DNA from: Mollicutes bacterium | Lineage (GTDB): Bacteria; Bacillota_I; Bacilli_A; Izemoplasmatales; Izemoplasmataceae | Direction of reading: 5' to 3' | DNA: 64,000 bases | Assembly: GCA_003553945.1 (NCBI GenBank) | Contig: PWEL01000013.1 | Span: 43,526 to 107,525 of the forward strand | Part shown: positions 39,778 to 48,319 of the stretch, one piece after another | Position numbering within the stretch: the stretch's first letter is position 1 | How the letters are laid out: each line of letters begins with the position of its first letter | Notes under the pieces: generated by a model | The model's input: only the letters and a program-made list of their open reading frames with translations | Told to the model about the DNA's origin: nothing | Databases searched by the model: none | Translations under genes and position numbers: made by a program

Positions 39778-40816
39778 CCTCCCAGGAGTGCGCCGAAGGC
39801 TGCGGCGCTACGGCGCCGGTCTTTTGTCTGTCCTCTTCATCCATTGAATCGAACACTTTCTCAACATAACTGCTATCCAGACTCTTGAAAATCTTGAAAA
39901 TTCCGGCTGACGCCTGCATTTTGGGATTCAGAATTTCTTCAAGCACGATGCCGATGCGCATGAAAGAAAATACTGCGAGGAATATGCCGATACCCGGTGC
40001 AATGATCCACCACCATGCGCCGAAGAGCAATGCGCCTCCTTCTTGGGCTTGAGCCAGCATACGCCCCCAGCTGATAGCGGTCGGGTCGCCGAGGCCAAGA
40101 AAGCTCAGCCCTGCCTCAGCCACCATGATACCGGCTGTGGATAATGCCGTGCTCATGATGAGAAGATGAGAAGTGCCGGGGAGAATATGCTTGATCATTA
40201 TACGCCAGCGGCTTGCTCCGGCTAGTTCAGCGGCACGCACATAGTTGCTGTTCTTGATTACAAGAACGAGGGACCGTATCGTACGTGCAAGACCGCCCCA
40301 GCCCAAAAAGACGAAAATCAGAATGATAATCCAATAATCCCTTCCTAATACATTGGTAAGCACAATGACCAACGGTAGTGAAGGAATCACTAGCAATACA
40401 TCGACGGCACGCATGATGAGGTTGTCGACAAAACCACCTATATACCCCGAAGTAACGCCAAGTATCGCTCCGACCATCGCAATAGAAAGGCCTGAAGTGA
40501 TGCCGACAACCAAGGACACACGGGTTCCATATACCAACATGCTGAATATGTCCTGACCTGTGTTGATAGTTGTCCCGAGCGGATGCTGGAGGCGGGGAGA
40601 CAATCCCTTCTCCGCCCTCTCGGTAATATCATATGGATCGAACGGAGCAATAATGGGGGCGAACAAGGCGACAAGTACCAGGAAGGTGACGACGCTCAAG
40701 CCTATTTTTCCTTTCGGATGCGCCCACAGCCTCTTGATGAAATAAACAAGGCCTTGAATTCGCCGTTTCATTTGTCTTTTGATCCGGATGTGCAATGCAT
40801 CCTGTCTTTTCTTCAT
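39770..40816 (-). CDS. oppC: oligopeptide ABC transporter permease OppC
   Basis: HPLGTTINTGQDIFSMLVYGTRVSL; AAELAGASRWRIMIKHILPG. Confidence 0.92.
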   Translation of the reverse strand: MKKRQDALHIRIKRQMKRRIQGLVYFIKRLWAHPKGKIGLSVVTFLVLVALFAPIIAPFDPYDITERAEKGLSPRLQHPLGTTINTGQDIFSMLVYGTRVSLVVGITSGLSIAMVGAILGVTSGYIGGFVDNLIMRAVDVLLVIPSLPLVIVLTNVLGRDYWIIILIFVFLGWGGLARTIRSLVLVIKNSNYVRAAELAGASRWRIMIKHILPGTSHLLIMSTALSTAGIMVAEAGLSFLGLGDPTAISWGRMLAQAQEGGALLFGAWWWIIAPGIGIFLAVFSFMRIGIVLEEILNPKMQASAGIFKIFKSLDSSYVEKVFDSMDEEDRQKTGAVAPQPSAHSWEDV

Positions 40817-41811
40817 CGCTTCTCACCCACCGTCACGCGAGGATCGAGCAGGACATAGACGAGGTCCGTGACAAGAATCGCTAGAATCGTGAAAGCGGAT
40901 AACAGCAACATGATTGCCATCATAAGGGGGTAGTCATTCATCTCGTTCGCCTCAAGGAACAATGTCCCCATGCCATGCCAGTTAAAAATCTGTTCAATGA
41001 CAACCTGACCTCCCAGCAAGCCACCGATACTGAAACCGAGGCTTGTTACGATAGGCAGGAGTGAATTCCTCAAGGTGTGTTTATAACGAATGGAACGCTG
41101 TGGAAGTCCTTTGGCCCTCGCGGTAACAATATAGTCCTCATTGGTGACCGCTATCACGGCGTTCCTGGTGGTCTGTGCATAGCCGATGATACTACCGAAG
41201 GACATGCTTATAATCGGCAGCGCCGCATTGCGGGCAAGCATCTGAAGCCCGTCCAGACTGAAGCTGAAATCACCGACAAGGTTAGGATTCGTATACGCGG
41301 GGAATATTTCAAATTCAAAACCCAGATAGAATGACAGAATCAAGGCAATGAAAAAGGCGGGCAATGCCGTCATGATCGTCGACATGTTGAGCAGGGTGGT
41401 ATCCTGCCACCTGCCTCGTTTTGTTGCTGCGAACACCCCGAACAATATGCCACCTATCAGCCCCAGTACCAGTGTGGTCGCTGACAATGTGAGTGTCCAC
41501 GGGAGTCTGTCGGCAATCAGACCTGTCACAGCTGGATTGCCGCTTCTAAAGGACGTGCCGAAATCCCCCTGGGCGACGTCACCTAGATAATTGAGATATT
41601 GTTCCGGGGTGGAGACGTCGAACCCATACTCTTCACGAGTGAGTTGCTTTATGACTTCATACTCGGCATCGCTCATATTCCCCTGCGGAGGATAATATCG
41701 TTCAGCCGGATCGTCCACGCCAATACGCGGAATGAAGAAATTAAGCGTGGTTACGACGAACAATATGAAAACGGAATACAGGATTCTTTTTATGACATAA
41801 CCTTTTTTCAT
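40813..41811 (-). CDS. oppB: oligopeptide ABC transporter permease OppB
   Basis: MKKGYVIKRILYSVFILFVVTTLNFFIPRI; TARAKGLPQRSIRYKHTLRNSLLPIVT. Confidence 0.92.
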   Translation of the reverse strand: MKKGYVIKRILYSVFILFVVTTLNFFIPRIGVDDPAERYYPPQGNMSDAEYEVIKQLTREEYGFDVSTPEQYLNYLGDVAQGDFGTSFRSGNPAVTGLIADRLPWTLTLSATTLVLGLIGGILFGVFAATKRGRWQDTTLLNMSTIMTALPAFFIALILSFYLGFEFEIFPAYTNPNLVGDFSFSLDGLQMLARNAALPIISMSFGSIIGYAQTTRNAVIAVTNEDYIVTARAKGLPQRSIRYKHTLRNSLLPIVTSLGFSIGGLLGGQVVIEQIFNWHGMGTLFLEANEMNDYPLMMAIMLLLSAFTILAILVTDLVYVLLDPRVTVGEKR

Positions 41812-41819
41812 GCATTCAC

Positions 41820-43679
41820 CTACTCTTCCAACCATTCAAGGTTTTCAAGCGTATCGGTGTTCATCAAGTTCGCGCCAATGACCTCTTGATAGCCGATATA
41901 TCGATCGTCACGCGCAACTGAAAGAATACCCCGTCTATAAACAGGAATCTTGTAGTACTGTTCAGCGATGAGAGGCTGAATCTCCTCTATCAATTCATAT
42001 TTCTCGAAAAGATTCAAGGTGCCTCTCATCTCCCGGATGATGGATGTAAGTTCTTCATTCTGTAGCCGTCCGTAGTTAGATGTAGCTCCCAGATTCACAA
42101 AATGCGATTCATACATGATATCGATGTTCTCCAGAGAAAAGATGCATCCCTGCAAAGTCATATCAAAACGGCTGTGATAGAGAAATGTCCGCTCGGGCCT
42201 GGCGCCCTGCATTTCGAAACGGACATCAATGCCTATGTCGGCAAAGAGAACTTGCAGATAGGAGACGGTGTCCTGCTGCCCTGGATGGCCGAGAATTTCA
42301 TACGTTATGCGGTCGCCATCAAGCAAACGATAGCCGCTGTCGTCCTTCTCCGGAACAATGTCGTCCAATATATCGTTCGCCTTCTCTATGCGCTCTTCCC
42401 TGTCCTCAGGGAGTTTCGAAGCGTCGGGATTATAAAAATCCTCCATGTGCTCGTGCATGAGGCCTGGACTCACTGCACCACCGGCCCCCTCTAAAACATT
42501 GTCTATGAGATACTCCTGGTCTATGGCCAGCGCTATCGCCTTGCGGAAATCCCTGTCAGTCAAAAGCTTCCGTTCGGGGGTGAGCTCTGAATCAACGGGA
42601 TTCACATTCAACACCAGTGTTTCAATGGCACTGCTCGGTGACTGGCCGAGAACAATGTTCTCTTCATCTTCAAAGAGCCTTCTGTATTCCGGTGGTACTG
42701 ATTCATCGAGAATGTCAATATGACCTTTCAGGAGTGAATATATACCAACGTTCACCTCCTGATAAAGAATGTAGCGGATTGTCTCGGGCGTATAGAGCGG
42801 TCCGCCATCATCTCCTCTGAGATGGTACTCATCCCTTCTGTCGAGGACAATCTGTTGAGAGCCGCTCTCTTCAGCATCCAGTTCCCAGGGGCCGCTCCCT
42901 ACAGGATTCTTGTACTGTTCCAGCAATTCACCATCAGGGTTGGAGTGATTCAGTGGATTATCCTCACATATGATGGGCTCCCAGATGTGCTCCGGCAAAA
43001 TAAGCATCGATGTGAACAAGCTGGTCACGGCACCAAGTATCTTGTCGACATGCAGATACATCACCGTATCCTTGTCCTCTTCGGGAATATCATAGCCGGC
43101 ATCTTCCGCTCCGCGCTCATAAGTGAATATCCCCTGATTGATCAGCTCTCCCTCATCATACTCATGTTGAAGGTCGGCGGTCCAGGCCAACGCTCCTGCG
43201 TGATTGGAAACCGCATGGTTCGAACCCACATCGAGGGAGAAATAGATATCCTCCACCGTCAACGGCTCACCATCGCTCCAGGTCACATCATCATGCAGTG
43301 TGATTTTAACCGGAATATAATCTTTCTCCGGCGTATCATATATTTCGGCGAGTTGCTCGTAATCATGCTCACCATCCTCTGTAAGCAGAGGGTCGTTATT
43401 GTCATCGACGTAATACCATTCCTTGCCTATAAGCGGGTCGAATTCACCCGTCTCGGTATCATAGCTGAAAAGCGTGTTGTAGATCATGCTGGAAACAGTC
43501 GGCGCCAACCCTTCCCTTGAGAGCCAAGGCATGAAAGAATCGGGAAAGGAGTCTTCACGCCGCCCCACATATAGTGTATTGGTATCATCCGTGCGACGAG
43601 GGTAGTCGCCGCCACCACAGGCGACGAGTGCAAGCGTCAAAAAGGTGAGTACGCACAGAATCATCAGTTTCTTAAACAT
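41820..43679 (-). CDS. oppA: oligopeptide ABC transporter substrate-binding lipoprotein OppA
   Basis: Lipobox LTLALVACGGG; VKITLHDDVTWSDGEPLTVEDIYFSLD SBP family 5. Confidence 0.92.
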   Translation of the reverse strand: MFKKLMILCVLTFLTLALVACGGGDYPRRTDDTNTLYVGRREDSFPDSFMPWLSREGLAPTVSSMIYNTLFSYDTETGEFDPLIGKEWYYVDDNNDPLLTEDGEHDYEQLAEIYDTPEKDYIPVKITLHDDVTWSDGEPLTVEDIYFSLDVGSNHAVSNHAGALAWTADLQHEYDEGELINQGIFTYERGAEDAGYDIPEEDKDTVMYLHVDKILGAVTSLFTSMLILPEHIWEPIICEDNPLNHSNPDGELLEQYKNPVGSGPWELDAEESGSQQIVLDRRDEYHLRGDDGGPLYTPETIRYILYQEVNVGIYSLLKGHIDILDESVPPEYRRLFEDEENIVLGQSPSSAIETLVLNVNPVDSELTPERKLLTDRDFRKAIALAIDQEYLIDNVLEGAGGAVSPGLMHEHMEDFYNPDASKLPEDREERIEKANDILDDIVPEKDDSGYRLLDGDRITYEILGHPGQQDTVSYLQVLFADIGIDVRFEMQGARPERTFLYHSRFDMTLQGCIFSLENIDIMYESHFVNLGATSNYGRLQNEELTSIIREMRGTLNLFEKYELIEEIQPLIAEQYYKIPVYRRGILSVARDDRYIGYQEVIGANLMNTDTLENLEWLEE

Positions 43680-43771
43680 TGTTGATCACCTCTGAATGAG
43701 TAACCCCTTGTTCAGAGGATAGGAGTGAAGGCGTTCGCACATCCTCTAGAACAAGGGGATAGAACCTCACA

Positions 43772-45100
43772 TCATTTTGTAAGTCCGAAACCGTATTCTT
43801 CATCATCGATGTTGAATGTCATGTTGAGGCCAGTTTCACTGATCATACCAGTGTGAATATCGTTAAGCACCAGTTCATTCCCGTCAATCTCGAAATCGCC
43901 GTCTTCTTCATGGAACACCTCGTCAGCTTCATCAATGATGGCAAGAGCGAAGGTCCCGTCACCTTCAAGTTCAAGTGTCACATGGTGCTCTACATCATCC
44001 AATTCACCTGATGCTTTAAATTCACCTTGTACATGCTCGGAATAGAATGTCTCCTCGCTGCGCATATCGACCTGACTGGAAAGAAGAAACTCACCGCTCA
44101 CTGCGTACTGTGTATAATCGCCACTGAATTCAAGCTCGTCTTCATCTGTCTCATAGGAAATTTCTCCATCTTCGACAGAATAGGTACCCTCTTCATGAAT
44201 TATGTCTTCCTCATCCTCCGCTACATTTTCAGCTACATAGATGTAATCATTGAAATGCCCCATGATGAGCGTTGCAGTAGTATCATACATCACAGTGCCT
44301 TCCATCTCACGATAGGCAGCGGCGTGATATACACCGGCATACTCAGAGGATGTGGTCGTCTCGAGTGTCTGGGTCTCTCTTGAGGCCATGTCCGAAGCTT
44401 GTATGGGAACCTCTATTTCATCCTCTTCGATACTGCCTTCTACAGGATCCTCATCCTCAGGGTCCAGTTCAATGGTTCCGGCGTCCTCATCGATGGTATA
44501 ATCGCCGACCTCTTCATAAGAGTGCGCCGCGCCACCCATGACGAAGAGGCTCCTGAATGAATAGACACCGCCTGTCATAAGTTCAATCGCATAGTGATAC
44601 TCAATCTCGCCACCCATCGCTTCGACGGTGTGGGAACCGCCGTAATGTCCGAGGTACTCTTCATAACGAATCATAATCGCCATCAGGTGATGGGTTACAT
44701 CGGGGTCGATATCACATTCATGTTCATACATGATGTTCGCCTCTCCATAAGGCATGGTGCTGGTAAAACGCAGATTCCCGTCCTCTACAACAAATGTGGA
44801 AGTCACCGGATCCTCATGCGTCCCTTCGTCATAAACCATCATGTACTCTTCATCGTCCGTCTCACGGACTTCTCCGGTATTGCGTGTGTCCTCGAACTCA
44901 CTGTCAGACGCAAAAGTGAATGTGCCGTCTTCCTCAATACGAAGATAGACAATCAAGGGCATGCCCAAATCCTCGATATCGATTTCGTACTCACCGGCAT
45001 GCTCAAAGGGCTCCTCTTCCGGATCTTCACCATTGCAGGCTACAATGCCGAATGACAGGAAGGCCAAGAGCATCAGCACTCCAAAACATTTGAAATTCAT
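43772..45100 (-). CDS. lipoprotein made of lipocalin-like beta modules, unknown function
   Basis: MNFKCFGVLMLLAFLSFGIVAC lipobox; repeated G-x-Y...dGxFxF...G-x-Y pattern. Confidence 0.7.
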   Translation of the reverse strand: MNFKCFGVLMLLAFLSFGIVACNGEDPEEEPFEHAGEYEIDIEDLGMPLIVYLRIEEDGTFTFASDSEFEDTRNTGEVRETDDEEYMMVYDEGTHEDPVTSTFVVEDGNLRFTSTMPYGEANIMYEHECDIDPDVTHHLMAIMIRYEEYLGHYGGSHTVEAMGGEIEYHYAIELMTGGVYSFRSLFVMGGAAHSYEEVGDYTIDEDAGTIELDPEDEDPVEGSIEEDEIEVPIQASDMASRETQTLETTTSSEYAGVYHAAAYREMEGTVMYDTTATLIMGHFNDYIYVAENVAEDEEDIIHEEGTYSVEDGEISYETDEDELEFSGDYTQYAVSGEFLLSSQVDMRSEETFYSEHVQGEFKASGELDDVEHHVTLELEGDGTFALAIIDEADEVFHEEDGDFEIDGNELVLNDIHTGMISETGLNMTFNIDDEEYGFGLTK

Positions 45101-45460
45101 CAAAATCTCCTCTTCTCCTATTTTTTTATATACAATGTGATAACACATCGAAGTACAGAAAAATCGACTTTTGGGGTCAATCCACTCTCAAACTGAAGGG
45201 TGATTTTTTGAAAAGCCACAATAGGAGATTTAAGGATGAGAGATAGTTGTATACTCAAATTGTATCGTTGTATGCTCAATGTGTCAATGTGTCATATACA
45301 CGCTTTTTTGTTTTCCCTCCGAACAGCATAGTTTTTTAAGTGAAATTCATGTTTAAAAGCTACCTAATGACTACAACTGCGGGATTTCATTTGACCCTGG
45401 CATAATGATGTGATAAAATGACAGTGTGTCATAAAAAGAGAACCCTGGGAGGATGAAATC

Positions 45461-46114
45461 ATGAGAACCGCTGAAGCTTTTTTTAATTGGGCATTCAAGA
45501 CTCGAGCGAACACAGTCATGAAACTTCGCGAAGGCGAAGATATGACAAAAGAGAAAATTTTCCTGAGTTTCTGTTCACACACTCCGGCATTTGTGTCACA
45601 TGGTCCCGAGGGGCTCAACGCTTCAGTCAAGGGTGTCGGATTTTTACCCAAGGATGAATATCTTGAAGAGACACTAGAGGCCTATCTTGAGCATATCGAT
45701 AGCTATGACGGCGATGATAAGGCCTACAGCAAGCGTGGCCTTGAAATCCTAACCAAGTACATGTACGACCCCGATGTACGCCATCGTATTGATTTCACCA
45801 AGATGGGGAGCCTTGAAATGGCCAAGAAGCACAGCTGGGCCAACTACAAGGAAAACCGGGAAGCCACGTTAATCTTCTATCAACCACCGATGGTCTCCTA
45901 CGAGGTTCGCGGTAAAATCGAGATCTACGACGAAAAAGAATCAAAAAAGCAGGAACTCTACCAGCAATTCATCAATGCGCAGCACGATGTCTATCATCGC
46001 CCGAACAAAGCACGCTGGAAGGAAAACCCCGCCTATATATTCCGGATCGAGGAAATATACGATAACTCCGCCTCTAAAGACGGATTCGGCACAAAACTCG
46101 AGTTCCCCTACTGA
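45461..46114 (+). CDS. hypothetical protein (possible FMN-binding split-barrel relation)
   Basis: ORF with RBS gggagg; FTKMGSLEMAKKHSWANYKENREATLIFYQPP...YEVRGKIEIYDEKE; family relation is inference. Confidence 0.6.
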   Translation: MRTAEAFFNWAFKTRANTVMKLREGEDMTKEKIFLSFCSHTPAFVSHGPEGLNASVKGVGFLPKDEYLEETLEAYLEHIDSYDGDDKAYSKRGLEILTKYMYDPDVRHRIDFTKMGSLEMAKKHSWANYKENREATLIFYQPPMVSYEVRGKIEIYDEKESKKQELYQQFINAQHDVYHRPNKARWKENPAYIFRIEEIYDNSASKDGFGTKLEFPY

Positions 46115-46155
46115 TTGATACCAACCGGTCGGTTGTCCTTGCCCCCCTTCCCCTT

Positions 46156-46180
46156 GCCCGCATGCATGCGGGCTTTTTTT
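46156..46180 (+). terminator. rho-independent terminator
   Basis: gcccgcatgcatgcgggcttttttt. Confidence 0.8.
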
Positions 46181-46201
46181 CATGCGGACACCATAACAAA
46201 A

Positions 46202-46229
46202 GATCTCCCGCGCAGCTGCGCGGGAGATC
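46202..46229 (-). terminator. terminator, perfect 28-bp palindrome
   Basis: gatctcccgcgcagctgcgcgggagatc with TTTTG following on minus strand. Confidence 0.7.
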
Positions 46230-46260
46230 AGGGCCTTTCACAAACTATAATGCTTGTTGA

Positions 46261-48249
46261 TCAAGGCATGAACGCCACGTCGATCTCCTCAGGGGATGTG
46301 TAGACAAGCTGAGGACCGTCGTGCCAGCCGAGAATCATACCGTTGACCATCACATTCTGTCCTTCCTCGAAGGAAAGCAGATGATCTTTCGCCCCTTCGT
46401 CGTCAAGGCTGGCATCATAACGCACTTCGACGAGTTCATCGATATATGCCATGCCTTCTAGCCATTGAAGTGTCAGAATCACATTGCCCTCATCATCCTC
46501 TTCAACACTGTCGACGCTCGGCATGAACATATCGACTCGATGTCCCTGGAAGGCGATCATTTCGTCTTCATCGGTAATATCGGCCTCCTGGATGCTCTTG
46601 ACTGGAGGAAGATCAAAGTTTGATTCAATGACTGAGATATCATCGAGGGAATCGACTTGACGGAGACCTTCATATTCCGCTCTCTGTCCTTCGACGACAA
46701 TGAAATCACCGACATTCAGATCATTGAAATAATCCTCGTCATCATCAACAACATTAATAGCGCCGGTCGCGTCCTCGATATAAAAGGTGCGGTCGTCAAC
46801 AATCGCTGTGACTATACCGTTGACTTCAACTGCTTCCTCATCGTCTGCGGCGATCGCCTCCGCGATAGTCATATCGGCTTCCCCGACAGCAATCGATGCA
46901 GTATGGACCGTGTCATCGATGACTTCTTCAGTTTCTGCGTCGATGAGTTTCATCTCAATCTCATAGGCCCCCATGGCACTGAAGTTCACTGTCCATTCGG
47001 TCATCTCTGAATAGTCGGTGTCAAGGTCAAAACCATCGGAAGGACCCCAGTAGCCTTCATCCGTGAACGAGTATGTCTCACCTTCACTATCCTCGGCGGT
47101 GAAAGTGACCTCTCCGCCCTCGGGCGCACTGGATTCAAATCTGAACCTGACATTCTCGCGGCCCTTGTAGCCTTCCTCATCCGTAACCAAGGCCACATCG
47201 ACCGCAGTGTCCTCGTCGACATTGATAGTCACAGGGATTTCTGCATCGAACCCATAGACTGAATAATACGGAATGACATCGACTGTAACGGTCTCTTCGA
47301 TTCCGGCGATCACTTCTTCGGTATCCGCATCTATCAGCGACATGGTGATATCGAATTCACCGGCTCCGGAGAACTCAAGGGTCCACTCGGTCGTCTCATC
47401 ATAATCGGCAGGTAGTTCAAAGCCTTCCGAGGGCCCCCAGTACCCATCATTCGTGAAAGTATGCGTTTCTCCCTCGCTGTCGGTCGCGGAGTAATCGACC
47501 TCGAGACCTGACATCATCGGCACTGACGTCTCGATTCTGAACCGCACATCATCATAGCCTTCCGGGCCTTCAAGATCAGTAGCGAACGTCACATCGAAAT
47601 CAATCGCTTCGCCAGCCACCACAGGATCCTCCATGTCCACATCGAACGTATAGGTCGAATGGTTCACGACATCCTCGACATAGAGCGTGGTGTCCTCCAT
47701 GACCACCTCTTCATCCGCAGGCTCTTCGTACGCTTCATCAAGATACCAGTCCTCTTCATAAGGAGACTCCCCGAGTGTTTCACCCTTCATGAAGGTGTTT
47801 GGTTTCTCGGTAAGATCCGCAAAGACGACGGTCACTTCCACTGAGAGGGTCCCCTGGGCCACTTCCTTGATCCAGGTCGCTTCATCCTCATCGTATCCGG
47901 GATAGTGTTCAAGATAGGTTTCGAACGCACTCAATCCGTCTTCGCCATCTTCACCGTCCGCTCCATCTTCGCCATCTTCGCCGGCTGGGCCTTGCGGACC
48001 TTCTTCACCATCTTCACCGTCCGCTCCGTCTTCGCCATCTTCGCCGTCTTCACCGTCTTCACCAGCAGGGCCTTCGAGTTCTTCGAGCGCGATGAGCTGT
48101 GTCCATTCATCCTCGCCCTCATAACGCCATTCGATGTGCTCATCCGTTGTCTGGAATTCGATCTCGCGCTCTTCAGGCTCACATCCCGCCATCAGGACGA
48201 ACATGAAGACAAACGTCGCGACAATCACTGTTCTTTTAACCATAGCCAT
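46261..48249 (-). CDS. surface lipoprotein: collagen-like GXY segment, two Ig-like repeats, C-terminal OB-fold-like domain
   Basis: Lipobox VLMAGCEP; GPAGEDGEDGEDGEDGADGEDGEEGPQGPAGEDGEDGADGEDGEDG; duplicated SEGET(H/Y)(T/S)FT(N/D)(D/E)GYWGPS(E/D)GF(E/D)L. Confidence 0.75.
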   Translation of the reverse strand: MAMVKRTVIVATFVFMFVLMAGCEPEEREIEFQTTDEHIEWRYEGEDEWTQLIALEELEGPAGEDGEDGEDGEDGADGEDGEEGPQGPAGEDGEDGADGEDGEDGLSAFETYLEHYPGYDEDEATWIKEVAQGTLSVEVTVVFADLTEKPNTFMKGETLGESPYEEDWYLDEAYEEPADEEVVMEDTTLYVEDVVNHSTYTFDVDMEDPVVAGEAIDFDVTFATDLEGPEGYDDVRFRIETSVPMMSGLEVDYSATDSEGETHTFTNDGYWGPSEGFELPADYDETTEWTLEFSGAGEFDITMSLIDADTEEVIAGIEETVTVDVIPYYSVYGFDAEIPVTINVDEDTAVDVALVTDEEGYKGRENVRFRFESSAPEGGEVTFTAEDSEGETYSFTDEGYWGPSDGFDLDTDYSEMTEWTVNFSAMGAYEIEMKLIDAETEEVIDDTVHTASIAVGEADMTIAEAIAADDEEAVEVNGIVTAIVDDRTFYIEDATGAINVVDDDEDYFNDLNVGDFIVVEGQRAEYEGLRQVDSLDDISVIESNFDLPPVKSIQEADITDEDEMIAFQGHRVDMFMPSVDSVEEDDEGNVILTLQWLEGMAYIDELVEVRYDASLDDEGAKDHLLSFEEGQNVMVNGMILGWHDGPQLVYTSPEEIDVAFMP
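47934..48071 (-). repeat. 9-bp-unit tandem repeat encoding collagen-like (GED/GAD)n
   Basis: tcttcgccatcttcaccgtccgctccatcttcgcc... encoding about 15 Gly-X-Y triplets. Confidence 0.85.
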
Positions 48250-48319
48250 AATGTTCGGTGCCTAAGCACCTCGATCCTCCTTTTTTATTTTTTCCTATCC
48301 GTCGGATAGGTGGATAACG

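Noticed and set aside
47934-48071. CRISPR-like array
   Set aside because: 9-bp coding periodicity, no unique spacers; it is a collagen-like coding repeat. No CRISPR array was seen in the window.
48293-48311. cctatccgtcggatagg hairpin as terminator of the InlB-repeat gene
   Set aside because: On the minus strand it is followed by an A-run rather than a T-run.
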